Shown: positions 1 through 9,336, numbered from the stretch's first letter. The stretch: DNA of 36,200 nt from Mycobacterium colombiense (GCF_003284975.1 NZ_QMEU01000043.1:1-36200); one strand, 5' to 3'. Numbers and translations are program-made. Notes: a model not told the origin generated them from the sequence alone.

Positions 1-284
1 GCGATGCGGCGGCCGGCCTCGGCCCGGGTGATGTGCAGCCTATCGGCCAAGGCCCAGGGCAGCTTGCCGCCTAACTCGGCCGGATCCGCTTGCGCACCAA
101 GCTCGTTGAGGAGTTGGTGGCTTGGCGTCTGGAGCTTGCGGGTTACGGATTCGAGCTTTTCCAAGAGGGCCAGGCGTTCGGGGTTGGTTAGCGCCGCATA
201 GGAATGCTGGTGAAAGCGAGCGGCCGCAGCGCACAACGCGTCAGCGTCGGCCTGAATCTGCTCGCGGTCGCTAATCGAACCCAT
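1..284 (-). CDS. 13E12-family (DUF222) protein, N-terminal part, cut by window edge
   Basis: The frame opens at an ATG at 284 and stays open to base 1, so only the first 94 residues are visible. An in-frame stop just upstream (294-296) fixes this ATG as the start. The protein begins MGSISDREQIQADADAL and continues with helical text (around PERLALLEKLESV, then ELGGKLPWALADRLHITRAEAGRR) typical of the DUF222 domain of the mycobacterial 13E12 repeat family. These proteins usually carry a C-terminal HNH nuclease motif, which would lie outside the window. The family is multicopy in mycobacterial genomes and is often treated as a mobile or repeated element, but its cellular role is unknown. Whether this copy is intact cannot be judged. 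Confidence 0.8.
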   Translation of the reverse strand, partial: MGSISDREQIQADADALCAAAARFHQHSYAALTNPERLALLEKLESVTRKLQTPSHQLLNELGAQADPAELGGKLPWALADRLHITRAEAGRRI

Positions 285-321
285 GTTCGAATGCTAGACG
301 CGGGCCCCGACAAAAAGCGCT

Positions 322-348
322 CCACTGAAACCACTGAAACAAAAGTGG
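322..348. repeat. Tandem 9-bp repeat with inverted arm upstream of the 13E12 gene
   Basis: CCACTGAAA occurs twice head to tail (322-330 and 331-339). The second copy can pair with AGTGG at 344-348, giving CCACT-N8-AGTGG. It lies about 40-65 bp upstream of the 13E12-family start on the minus strand, within the 200-bp region shared with the divergent membrane-protein gene. It could be an operator or a remnant of the repeat element's own border; no regulator is recognised. Confidence 0.5.
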
Positions 349-484
349 CACAAGTGATTTGGGCTTGCCGGTGCAACGCGGCAAAGCGTGGACCATCGCC
401 ACTATTGCGTCGCCGAGAACAATGAGTCCAAGCGGCAACCGCGCTGCGGCACGGTGCGCGATTGGATAGAGGTGGGTGAGTGCC

Positions 485-949
485 ATGGCCTCGTTGCTTA
501 CGGCCTGCAGCGGATTCCTGCTCGCCGTCTTGTGGATGGATTTGATCTTCGACGTCCAGGTACTTCGCTACCGGAAGGCCACGACCGAACTGCCCGAGGT
601 CGTGCTCGCTTCCATCGCGGCGTACTACCACCGCGCGACCACCACGTCTCGGCCGATGAGCCGATTGATTGGGCTCGTCATGCTCACCCTGGTGGGAACG
701 CTGGTGCTGCGGGCCGCGCGGGGCCACGACCCCGGTTGGCTACTGGTGACCTCGGCCGCGCTCGCCGGCATTCCGACCATGTTGGCGGTGACGCACACGG
801 TTCCCGATGCGGTGCAGCTCGGGCACCGCGAGGACAGTCCGCCCGAGCAGACGCGGTTGGCGCGCTCGGTGTGCCGCGACCATCTGCTCTGCGCCGCCTG
901 CATGCTCGCCTTTCTCGTCCTGTGGGTGGCGGACAGCACCGCGATCTGA
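485..949 (+). CDS. Small membrane protein with about four TM segments
   Basis: A 154-residue protein from ATG 485. A GTG at 476 would add three residues, but the purine-rich AGAGGTGGG at 468-476 is better spaced for the ATG. Four hydrophobic stretches are visible: near the N-terminus (LLTACSGFLLAVLWMDLIF), about 59-78 (LIGLVMLTLVGTLVL), about 84-104 (WLLVTSAALAGIPTML) and near the C-terminus (LLCAACMLAFLVLWV). A polar loop with YYHRATTTSRPMS lies between the first two. I recognise this as a conserved mycobacterial membrane-protein type without a known function. It stands alone on the plus strand, with its own upstream region shared with the 13E12 gene, and 112 bp before the next gene. Confidence 0.7.
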   Translation: MASLLTACSGFLLAVLWMDLIFDVQVLRYRKATTELPEVVLASIAAYYHRATTTSRPMSRLIGLVMLTLVGTLVLRAARGHDPGWLLVTSAALAGIPTMLAVTHTVPDAVQLGHREDSPPEQTRLARSVCRDHLLCAACMLAFLVLWVADSTAI

Positions 950-1022
950 CTGCGGTGACGGGTCGTAGTCGTAAGGCGCAGGTCAGGACCCGCTGGCCAC
1001 GTCAGTGAGCTACGTACTAAAC

Positions 1023-1036
1023 TAGAACACGTTCCA
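1023..1036. promoter_or_regulatory. KstR-type operator before the nitronate monooxygenase-like gene
   Basis: TAGAACACGTTCCA matches the published KstR consensus TnnAACnnGTTnnA at all eight fixed positions. KstR is the TetR-family repressor of mycobacterial sterol catabolism. The box ends 25 bp before the ATG at 1062, a position suited to repression. From memory, Rv1894c is among the KstR-controlled genes in M. tuberculosis. Binding here is inferred from the motif. Confidence 0.75.
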
Positions 1037-1061
1037 ATTCGGCGAGCTCTCAGGAGTTGTA

Positions 1062-2192
1062 ATGCACACCCCTATCTGCGACGAACTCGGCATCGAGTTC
1101 CCGATTTTCGCCTTCACCCACTGCCGCGACGTCGTGGTGGCGGTCAGCAAGGCCGGGGGGTTCGGCGTGCTCGGTGCGGTCGGCTTCACGCCCGAGCAGC
1201 TGGAGATCGAACTCAACTGGATTGACGAGAACATCGGCGACCACCCCTACGGCGTCGACATCGTCATCCCGAACAAGTACGAGGGCATGGACTCCCATCT
1301 GTCCGCGGAGGAGCTTGCCGAGACGCTGCGCAAGATGGTGCCGCAGGAGCACCTCGACTTCGGCAAGAAGATCCTCGCCGACCACGGTGTGCCGGTCGAG
1401 GACAGCGACGGCGACAGCCTGCAGCTCCTGGGCTGGACCGAGGCGACGGCCACGCCCCAGGTCGAGGTGGCGCTCAAGCACCCCAAGGTGAAGATGATCG
1501 CCAACGCGCTGGGCACCCCGCCGGCCGACATGATCAAGCACATCCACGAGGCCGGGCTCAAGGTCGCCGCGTTGTGCGGCTCCCCCTCGCAGGCTCGCAA
1601 GCACGCCGACGCCGGCGTCGACATCATCATCGCCCAGGGCGGTGAGGCGGGTGGGCACTGCGGCGAGGTGGGCTCGATCGTGCTGTGGCCGCAGGTCGTC
1701 AAGGAGGTCGCCCCGGTCCCGGTGTTGGCCGCCGGTGGCATCGGCAGCGGTGAGCAGATCGCGGCCGCACTGGCGCTCGGCGCTCAGGGCGCGTGGACCG
1801 GGTCGCAGTGGCTGATGGTCGAGGAGTCCTCGAACACCCCGGTTCAGCAGCAGGCCTACGTCAAGGCCGGCAGCCGCGACACCGTCCGCAGCCGGTCGTT
1901 CACCGGCAAGCCGGCGCGCATGCTGCGCAACGACTGGACCGAGGCATGGGAGGCACCGGAAAACCCGAAGCCGCTCGGAATGCCGTTGCAGTACATGGTT
2001 TCCGGCATGGCCGTGCGGGCCACCAACAGGTACCCGAACGAGTCCGTCGACGTGGCATTTAACCCCGTGGGCCAGGTGGTCGGGCAGTTCACCAAGGTGG
2101 AGAAGACCTCGACGGTCATCGAGCGCTGGGTCCAGGAGTACCTGGAGGCCACCAACCGGCTGGACGAACTGAACGAGGCCGCCTCGGTCTGA
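1062..2192 (+). CDS. Nitronate monooxygenase / 2-nitropropane dioxygenase-like flavoprotein (Rv1894c type)
   Basis: A 376-residue TIM-barrel flavoprotein of the NMO/NPD family, which bind FMN and oxidise nitronates or related substrates. Visible family signatures are the N-terminal IFAFTHCRDVVVAVSKAGGFGVLGAVG, the substrate/flavin loop QGGEAGGHCG near residues 192-201, and the phosphate-binding AAGGIGSG near 223-230 followed by GAQGAWTGSQW. Length and order fit the M. tuberculosis Rv1894c product. An AGGAG ribosome site lies seven bases before the ATG, and a KstR-type box lies just upstream, so sterol-linked expression is likely. The actual substrate in sterol-grown mycobacteria is not known. 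It converges on the Rv1893-like gene with only 26 bp between stops. Confidence 0.9.
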   Translation: MHTPICDELGIEFPIFAFTHCRDVVVAVSKAGGFGVLGAVGFTPEQLEIELNWIDENIGDHPYGVDIVIPNKYEGMDSHLSAEELAETLRKMVPQEHLDFGKKILADHGVPVEDSDGDSLQLLGWTEATATPQVEVALKHPKVKMIANALGTPPADMIKHIHEAGLKVAALCGSPSQARKHADAGVDIIIAQGGEAGGHCGEVGSIVLWPQVVKEVAPVPVLAAGGIGSGEQIAAALALGAQGAWTGSQWLMVEESSNTPVQQQAYVKAGSRDTVRSRSFTGKPARMLRNDWTEAWEAPENPKPLGMPLQYMVSGMAVRATNRYPNESVDVAFNPVGQVVGQFTKVEKTSTVIERWVQEYLEATNRLDELNEAASV

Positions 2193-2218
2193 CGCGGAGG
2201 CTCGCCTGGCCAGTGCGC

Positions 2219-2440
2219 CTAGACGTCGTCGGCTTCGTCGCGTCCGGTGAACACTTCTTTCGTCCGGTCCACCGCGTACGTGCCGATGTCGATCGAATTC
2301 GCGACGATGCCGCTGGCGCCGCCGGCGAGGTCGCCGCGGATGATGTCGCTGGCGTGTTCGACGATGTCGGAGGCTTTTTCGACGGCGTTGGTCGCGATGT
2401 CTCTAACGGCGTCGACTGCATCCCTGGCGTTGAAGGCCAT
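2219..2440 (-). CDS. Small helical protein, Rv1893-like
   Basis: A 73-residue protein beginning MAFNARDAVDAVRDIATNAVEKASDIVEHASDIIRGDL when read in parts, with regularly spaced Ala/Val/Ile and charged residues that suggest amphipathic helices. It ends with an acidic GRDEADDV tail. There is no signal peptide or membrane span. The upstream AAGGGAGAC on the minus strand is a good ribosome site for the ATG at 2440. It corresponds in size and place to M. tuberculosis Rv1893, a conserved hypothetical of unknown function. Abundant amphipathic helical proteins of this type could be surface- or lipid-associated, but that is a guess. Confidence 0.8.
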   Translation of the reverse strand: MAFNARDAVDAVRDIATNAVEKASDIVEHASDIIRGDLAGGASGIVANSIDIGTYAVDRTKEVFTGRDEADDV

Positions 2441-2529
2441 CTCGAGTCTCCCTTGTTTGCAGGACGGTTGCTACGACTCTAGACGGGCCCGGGTGGCATT
2501 TCTCTACGGGCGGTAACGCCTATCGGGGC

Positions 2530-2769
2530 CTAGTAGTGCACCAGGCTGCGCCAGTAGGCTTCGGGAATTTCGGCCCCTGAGCGCAAAATTCGGGCCAGTC
2601 CGACGGCCATTGCGATGCCCAGCAGTCCCAGCCACAGCCCGGCCAGCGCGATGACACCCCACAGCACGGCGGTGACGGTGGGCCAGGGCGAGAGCACCGC
2701 CAGCGCCGGCGCGAAGAAGAATCCGGTCCCGATGTACCAGGCCGAACCGGCCCGGTCGGAGGCCAGCAC
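2530..2769 (-). CDS. Small membrane protein, Rv1892-like
   Basis: A 79-residue product from GTG 2769, with two hydrophobic segments (YIGTGFFFAPALAVL and TAVLWGVIALAGLWLGLLGIAMAV) and a C-terminal RILRSGAEIPEAYWRSLVHY tail. The frame stays open upstream into the 3' end of the Rv1891-like gene but shows no ATG, GTG or TTG in the part read, so GTG 2769 is the best visible start even though the M. tuberculosis protein is longer (about 103 aa). It follows the secreted Rv1891-like gene on the same strand by 52 bp and may be cotranscribed. Function unknown. Confidence 0.7.
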   Translation of the reverse strand: MLASDRAGSAWYIGTGFFFAPALAVLSPWPTVTAVLWGVIALAGLWLGLLGIAMAVGLARILRSGAEIPEAYWRSLVHY

Positions 2770-2821
2770 GAAGCGTAGCCAGCGTGGGATCGAAGCTGAG
2801 CCGGGCGCTCGCGCATGGTCG

Positions 2822-3220
2822 TTATTCGGACGGCGGGAAGAACCCTGCCCCGGTGAACCAGCCCTCTTGCCACCCTTGGGCTCCGAGGCAGAGCATCGGA
2901 AGTCCGCGGTCCGACTGTGCGGCGCTCTGCGGGCCTGGGCACTTGGCGCCCGCCTGCTGGACTCCGTACAGCGGATAAGACGCCACCCAATAGCCGGTGG
3001 TCGCCGCGGGGAACTGATTGGGGGGCGGGAAATGGCAAGCCTCGGCCTGACCGCTGGGCCCCCGTCCGAAGATGAAGCGCTCGTAGTTGTCGCACGGCGC
3101 GCCCAGCGAGGCCTGATAGTTCATGCCCGGCACGTCGCCGTCGTACCCGGCGGCCGCGCACGGGGCCAAGCCGATCGTGATGCCCGCTATCGAAGCGGCG
3201 CTGAGCAGTACCCGAATCAT
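2822..3220 (-). CDS. Secreted conserved protein, Rv1891-like
   Basis: A 132-residue protein with an N-terminal signal peptide (MIRVLLSAASIAGITIGLAPCAAA, likely cleaved near residue 24). The mature part is rich in Gly, Pro, Tyr and Phe and contains four Cys residues, consistent with an exported, disulfide-bonded protein. The purine-rich GGCGGGGTAG precedes the ATG. Size and position match M. tuberculosis Rv1891, a conserved exported hypothetical. It shares a 247-bp divergent promoter region with the CYP125-type gene, which contains a KstR-like box. Function unknown. Confidence 0.75.
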   Translation of the reverse strand: MIRVLLSAASIAGITIGLAPCAAAGYDGDVPGMNYQASLGAPCDNYERFIFGRGPSGQAEACHFPPPNQFPAATTGYWVASYPLYGVQQAGAKCPGPQSAAQSDRGLPMLCLGAQGWQEGWFTGAGFFPPSE

Positions 3221-3351
3221 GTTCTACCCCGCCTGTCGTCGCCGGTGACCTGCACCAAAGCATATCCGTAGGACCGTCGGCCACAAGACCGTTCCGGCTT
3301 GTGGGCTCGATCGTCGGCATGCACCCGCGACGCGACGCGAGACGGCCGGTC

Positions 3352-3365
3352 AGGAACACGTTCCA
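3352..3365. promoter_or_regulatory. KstR-like box before the CYP125-type gene
   Basis: AGGAACACGTTCCA matches TnnAACnnGTTnnA at seven of eight fixed positions (the first T is A) and has GGAAC/GTTCC arms. It lies 102 bp before the P450 ATG and 131 bp before the divergent Rv1891-like gene. Seventeen bases (GAACACGTTCCAATTCG) are identical to the box and flank at 1025-1041. KstR control is inferred; the distance to the P450 start is larger than at the first box. Confidence 0.6.
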
Positions 3366-3467
3366 ATTCGCCGCCGCCGATCTTTCTTCAATGCTTCCCA
3401 ACCAAGGTGCGGCAGTGGTTTCCTTGCACAAGGACGACTAGACCACTTCGTCATCGAGGAGCGGGCC

Positions 3468-4766
3468 ATGCCAACCGTCGAGCCAACCGCCAAGCCGGTC
3501 CCCAATCTTCCTCCCGGATTCGACTTCACCGACCCGGACATCCACGCCGAGCGGCTCCCGGTGGAAGAGCTGGCCGAACTGCGCCGGACGGCGCCGATCT
3601 GGTGGAACGAACAGCCCAACGGGGTGGGCGGATTCGATGACGGCGGCTTCTGGGTGGTGACCAAGCACAAGGACGTCAAAGAGATTTCGCGGCGCAGCGA
3701 CGTCTTCTCCAGCCTGGAGAACACCGCCCTGCCCCGCTACAAAGAGGGCACGGTGCGCGAACAGCGCGATACCGGCAAGTTCGTGTTGCTCAACATGGAT
3801 GCACCGCAGCACACCCACCTGCGCAAGATCATTTCCCGCGGCTTCACGCCGCGCGCCGTCGAGCTACTGCGTGACGATCTGAACCAGCGCGCCCGTCAGA
3901 TCGTCGAGAAGGCGGCCGCCGCCGGTTCCGGCGACTTCGTCGAACAGGTCTCCTGCGAGCTTCCGCTGCAGGCCATCGCCGGACTGCTGGGAGTGCCGCA
4001 GGAAGACCGCATGAAGCTGTTCCACTGGTCGAATGAGATGGTGGGCGACCAGGATCCGGAATTCGCCCGCAATGACGCGATGGGTGCGTCGGTCGAGCTG
4101 ATCACCTACGCCATGCAGATGGCCGCCGACCGAGCGCAGAATCCCGGGGAGGACATCGTCACCAAGTTGATCGAGGCCGACGTCGACGGGCACAAGCTCT
4201 CCGACGACGAGTTCGGTTTCTTCGTCATCCTGCTGGCGGTGGCCGGCAACGAGACCACCCGCAACTCCATCACGCAGGGCATGATGGCCTTCACCGACTT
4301 CCCCGACCAATGGGAACTGTACAAGCGGGAGCGTCCCGTCACCACGGCCGATGAGATTGTCCGGTGGGCGACCCCGGTCACCTCGTTCCAGCGAACCGCC
4401 CTAGAGGACTACGAGCTGTCCGGCGTGCAGATCAAGAAGGGCCAGCGCGTGGTAATGGTCTACCGGTCAGCCAATTTCGACGAGGACGTATTCGAGGACC
4501 CGTTCACCTTCAATATCCTGCGAGACCCCAACCCGCACGTCGGGTTCGGTGGCACCGGCGCGCACTACTGCATCGGGGCCAACCTGGCGCGGATGACCAT
4601 CGACCTGATGTTCAACGCGATCGCCGATGCCATGCCCGACCTGGAATCGGTCGGCAAGCCCGAACGGCTGCGGTCGGGATGGCTCAATGGGATCAAACAC
4701 TGGCAGGTCGACTACCACACCAACGGCTCGCAGAAATGTCCTGTCGCGCATCAGGCCCAGGGGTGA
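3468..4766 (+). CDS. CYP125-family steroid C26/C27 monooxygenase, second-locus paralogue
   Basis: A 432-residue cytochrome P450 very close in text to CYP125A1, which oxidises the terminal side-chain methyl of cholesterol or cholestenone to the carboxylate. Visible elements: the CYP125-like start NLPPGFDFTDPDIHAERLPVEELAELR, I-helix AGNETT near 259-264, the ExxR pair E296/R299, and the heme loop GFGGTGAHYCIG with Cys368. The C-terminal CPVAH tail of CYP125A1 is kept, with an added QAQG. The start is ATG 3468, preceded by GAGGAGCGG. In mycobacteria the main cyp125 sits in the large cholesterol cluster beside igr genes. None of those is here, so this is probably an additional copy, as known in M. 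marinum and M. smegmatis. A KstR-like box lies upstream, and an alcohol dehydrogenase follows after 12 bp. Confidence 0.9.
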   Translation: MPTVEPTAKPVPNLPPGFDFTDPDIHAERLPVEELAELRRTAPIWWNEQPNGVGGFDDGGFWVVTKHKDVKEISRRSDVFSSLENTALPRYKEGTVREQRDTGKFVLLNMDAPQHTHLRKIISRGFTPRAVELLRDDLNQRARQIVEKAAAAGSGDFVEQVSCELPLQAIAGLLGVPQEDRMKLFHWSNEMVGDQDPEFARNDAMGASVELITYAMQMAADRAQNPGEDIVTKLIEADVDGHKLSDDEFGFFVILLAVAGNETTRNSITQGMMAFTDFPDQWELYKRERPVTTADEIVRWATPVTSFQRTALEDYELSGVQIKKGQRVVMVYRSANFDEDVFEDPFTFNILRDPNPHVGFGGTGAHYCIGANLARMTIDLMFNAIADAMPDLESVGKPERLRSGWLNGIKHWQVDYHTNGSQKCPVAHQAQG

Positions 4767-4778
4767 CAAGCTAATCAC

Positions 4779-5792
4779 ATGCCCACTCATCGAGCCGTCC
4801 ATGTCCCGTCTGCCGGTGCAGCTTTGGAGCTGGTCGACGCCGAGACCAAGCCACCGGGTCGCGATGAGGTACGGCTGACGGTCGCCGCGTGCGGCATCTG
4901 CGGAACCGACGCGCACTTCGTCAACGGCGGCTTTCCGGGCATGTCGTGGCCGCTGACTCCCGGGCACGAGATCGCCGGCAAGATCGCCGAAATCGGCGAC
5001 GGCGTACAGGATTTCGCGGTCGGCGATCGCGTGGCGGTCGGCTGGTTCGGCGGATGTTGTCAGCGCTGCGACCAATGCCGCAAAGGCCAGTTCATTCATT
5101 GCGAGAACGGCAAGGTGCCCAGTTGGCAGTATCCCGGCGGATACGCGGAGTCGGTGACCGTGCCGGTGAGCGCGCTGGCGCGCATACCGGCCGAGCTCTC
5201 CGATGCCGAAGCCGCCCCGATGGGATGCGCCGGCGTGACCACCTATAACGCCTTGCGGCACACCAGCGCACTGCCCGGCGACCGCGTGGCGATTCTCGGC
5301 GTCGGCGGACTAGGCCACCTGGGCGTGCAATTCGCCCGCGCCATGGGTTTCGAGACCATCGCGATCAACCGCGGCACCGGCAAAGCCGACGACGCACGAG
5401 AACTGGGCGCCCATCACTACATCGACTCCACGGCCAACGACCCCGCCGAAGCGCTCAAGGACTTGGGCGGCGCGACGGTCGTACTGGCCACCGCCGGAAA
5501 TTCCAAGGCCATGGCCGACACGGTCGGCGGCATCCTCCCCCGGGGTCAACTGGTCACCATCGGCGTCACGCCCAAACCGCTGCCGATCAGCCCGGTGCAG
5601 CTGATAACACCGGGCATCAGCATCGTCGGACATCCCTCCGGGACGGCAAAAGACGTCGAGGACACAATGCATTTCGCCGTCTTGTCGGGCGTACGAGCGT
5701 GGATCGAGGAACTGCCGCTCTCGCAAGCCGCGGAGGGCTACGCGGCCCTGGAAGGCGGCCGGGCGCACTACCGCACCGTTTTGACCATGTGA
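4779..5792 (+). CDS. Zinc-dependent alcohol dehydrogenase (MDR superfamily)
   Basis: A 337-residue medium-chain dehydrogenase. Catalytic-zinc residues appear in CGICGTD and GHEIAG. The structural zinc site is the four-Cys set in CCQRCDQCRKGQFIHC, and the nucleotide-binding Rossmann loop is GVGGLGHLGVQ. The residue region after the second Rossmann strand reads INRGTGK, without the Asp typical of strict NAD enzymes, so NADP use is possible. It begins 12 bp after the CYP125-type stop and is probably cotranscribed. Since CYP125 first forms a terminal alcohol and aldehyde, a partner dehydrogenase would make sense, but no sequence feature proves a sterol substrate. Confidence 0.85.
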   Translation: MPTHRAVHVPSAGAALELVDAETKPPGRDEVRLTVAACGICGTDAHFVNGGFPGMSWPLTPGHEIAGKIAEIGDGVQDFAVGDRVAVGWFGGCCQRCDQCRKGQFIHCENGKVPSWQYPGGYAESVTVPVSALARIPAELSDAEAAPMGCAGVTTYNALRHTSALPGDRVAILGVGGLGHLGVQFARAMGFETIAINRGTGKADDARELGAHHYIDSTANDPAEALKDLGGATVVLATAGNSKAMADTVGGILPRGQLVTIGVTPKPLPISPVQLITPGISIVGHPSGTAKDVEDTMHFAVLSGVRAWIEELPLSQAAEGYAALEGGRAHYRTVLTM

Positions 5793-5804
5793 CACAGTCG
5801 ATTC

Positions 5805-6365
5805 GTGACTTCAGACCAAAACGCGGTGTGGACGATCGGCCCGGCTGACGGTGAGTTGTTGCTGCACACCGGTGTTACCGGCAGGGCGGCGCGGATGGGT
5901 CATCGTCTTACCATCGCGATGACGCGCTGGCGGGCCACCGTGAGCTGGTCCGACTCCCAACCCGTCAGCGCACAGTTCACCGTCGAGACCGATTCGTTCG
6001 AGGTGCTGCGTGGCGACGGCGGTGTCAAAGGGCTGTCCGGGGCGGAGAAGGCGCTGGTGCGGTCCAACGCCCTGAAGTCGTTGTCCGCCAGCCGGTTTCC
6101 CGAAATCGCCTATACAGCGGATGTTATCGAAAACGCCGGCGATACCTACCGGCTGACCGGCACTCTGCAGATTCGGGGAGTGTCGCGGGACCATGTCGTC
6201 GAGGTGCAGACCCAAGACCTCGGGGAATCATGGCGGATGTCAGTCGAATCCACCATCCGGCAGTCCGACTACGGCATCAAGCCGTACTCGCTGCTGATGG
6301 GGTCGGTCCAGGTTGCCGACGACGTGTCGGTGTCGTTCTCCGCCGTTCGCGCCCACGGCAACTGA
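5805..6365 (+). CDS. YceI-like protein (Rv1890c type)
   Basis: A 186-residue protein from GTG 5805. The text (WTIGPADGELLLHTGVTG, then AQFTVETDSFEVLRG and EIAYTADVIEN, YRLTGTLQIRGVSRDHVVEV) follows the YceI pattern, a lipocalin-like beta barrel that binds isoprenoid-type lipids in characterised members. There is no signal peptide, so this one should be cytosolic. It starts 12 bp after the alcohol dehydrogenase and looks like the third gene of the CYP125-ADH unit. It corresponds to the conserved hypothetical Rv1890c. A carrier role for a hydrophobic intermediate is an attractive but unproven idea. Confidence 0.75.
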   Translation: MTSDQNAVWTIGPADGELLLHTGVTGRAARMGHRLTIAMTRWRATVSWSDSQPVSAQFTVETDSFEVLRGDGGVKGLSGAEKALVRSNALKSLSASRFPEIAYTADVIENAGDTYRLTGTLQIRGVSRDHVVEVQTQDLGESWRMSVESTIRQSDYGIKPYSLLMGSVQVADDVSVSFSAVRAHGN

Positions 6366-6399
6366 GGGCCGCGGTCACCGGCGCCGGACGGGCCCAGGG

Positions 6400-7599
6400 T
6401 TACGGGTCGGTCGCTGCCCGCGCGCCCGAGTCAACCGCCGGATCGCCGGTGTCACCGGGTATGTGCTCCAGCACCCGGGTCAGGTAGGGCTGTCGGTTAC
6501 CGCCGTCCGACTGCCGTTCGCCACCAGCGCCCGGCTGCTCCTCCGGAACGCTGGGTTCCGAAACCGGTTTGCCGGCAGGGAGTTTGGTTTGCGGGGCCGG
6601 CGGCTTGGCCGGCGGGGCCACCGGAAGCGGCGCGACGGCCGTGACCGCCTCGGCGATCTGGGGTGTGGGCGGGTGGGTAACATGCTTCGGCGCGCCGGCG
6701 GCGCTGGCCGGGCCCACGTGGATCCCCACCGCGAGTGATACCGACCCGACGAAGGTGATGGCACCGGCCGCCAATGCGGTCACGGCCCCGGCGTAGGACA
6801 ACTGCCGCTTCTGAGTGGGCGTCGGAACGGGTTCGCTGATGCGCTCGACCAGCTGGTCGTCGGTGAATTCGGTGCTTGCAGCCGCGGACAGCGCGGCGCC
6901 GCGCGCGATGGTCACCTGGGCCATCGATTGCACGAAAACGGGTACCGGCAAAGTCTTTTCGAGCTGCCAGGAGAGCCCGTCGATGTCGCTGTGGCCGCCT
7001 ACCACGACGACGCCGCCGGGCTGCCATCCGTTGCGCTCGAACATGCCGGTCAGCCAGCGGGTCAGGCCGTCGAAGCCGCCGCGCACGTGCTTGGTGGCCG
7101 TCCGGGTCTCACCGTCGTGCGTGTCGACCATGACCACGGTCGTCGAGTCATGGTCCAGGATGCAGACGGCAGTCTGCTCGTAGCCGATGACGGGCGCGAT
7201 GGCCCGAGCCAACGTCTCGATGGCCTCGAGGAACCGGATCGGCACGACGTTGTCGAATCCCGCGTCGGTCAGGGCCTCCAAGACCAGCGCGGCCTGTGCG
7301 GATGCCTCGTCGTTCCAGGTCACTCCGATGACCCGCAGCCGGCGATCGCTCGCGGCCGCCTCGGTGTCGACCCGCAACACCTCGTCCACCACTTGTTCCG
7401 CGGTGCCCACGGCGCGCACACCGTGGCTCGCGTGCAACACCAGCTCTTGGTGATCCAGGATGGTGCCGTCGGCGCCATGTCCCTCGGCGAGGACCCAACC
7501 AACGGCGGTCGGCGTCACTGACAGGCCAAGAACCGTGTCCAAAACTATGCCCCAATCGGTCCCGCGTCCGACGCCCTCAGCCGCATCTACGCGCACCAT
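6400..7599 (-). CDS. DUF7159-like membrane-anchored protein with proline-rich C-terminus
   Basis: A 399-residue protein. The N-terminal domain (about 20-250) begins DTVLGLSVTPTAVGWVLAEG and ends near VTIARGAALSAA. It resembles the mycobacterial DUF7159/Rv0312-like family, which looks like a degenerate actin/HSP70-type ATPase fold (repeated V-DTHDGET and GGHSDI turns). One TM segment follows near 268-290 (LSYAGAVTALAAGAITFVGSVSLAVGI), then an Ala/Pro-rich tail that is presumably outside the membrane. The ATG at 7599 gives a 22-residue extension. The family usually starts near MDTVLG, so the in-frame TTG encoding L23 (before DTVLG) is a credible alternative start. It is convergent with the YceI-like gene. 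Function unknown. Confidence 0.7.
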   Translation of the reverse strand: MVRVDAAEGVGRGTDWGIVLDTVLGLSVTPTAVGWVLAEGHGADGTILDHQELVLHASHGVRAVGTAEQVVDEVLRVDTEAAASDRRLRVIGVTWNDEASAQAALVLEALTDAGFDNVVPIRFLEAIETLARAIAPVIGYEQTAVCILDHDSTTVVMVDTHDGETRTATKHVRGGFDGLTRWLTGMFERNGWQPGGVVVVGGHSDIDGLSWQLEKTLPVPVFVQSMAQVTIARGAALSAAASTEFTDDQLVERISEPVPTPTQKRQLSYAGAVTALAAGAITFVGSVSLAVGIHVGPASAAGAPKHVTHPPTPQIAEAVTAVAPLPVAPPAKPPAPQTKLPAGKPVSEPSVPEEQPGAGGERQSDGGNRQPYLTRVLEHIPGDTGDPAVDSGARAATDP

Positions 7600-9280
<1,681 letters not shown>

Positions 9281-9298
9281 CCCTACCGCCCGCTCGGT

Positions 9299-9336
9299 CA
9301 CTACTGCGCCTGACGACTCCGTCAGGCGCAGTAGTG
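9299..9336 (+). terminator. Perfect 17-bp hairpin after fbpB
   Basis: CACTACTGCGCCTGACG (9299-9315) pairs fully with 9320-9336 around an ACTC loop. It starts 18 bp after the fbpB stop and has no U-tract, the common form of mycobacterial intrinsic terminators. Being symmetrical it could also act as a protein-binding palindrome. It separates fbpB from the chorismate mutase gene. Confidence 0.8.

Noticed and set aside
388..1008. 206-residue plus-strand frame over the small membrane-protein gene
   Set aside because: Rich in Arg/Gly/Ala with no TM pattern; the overlapping frame from 485 reads as a normal 4-TM protein.
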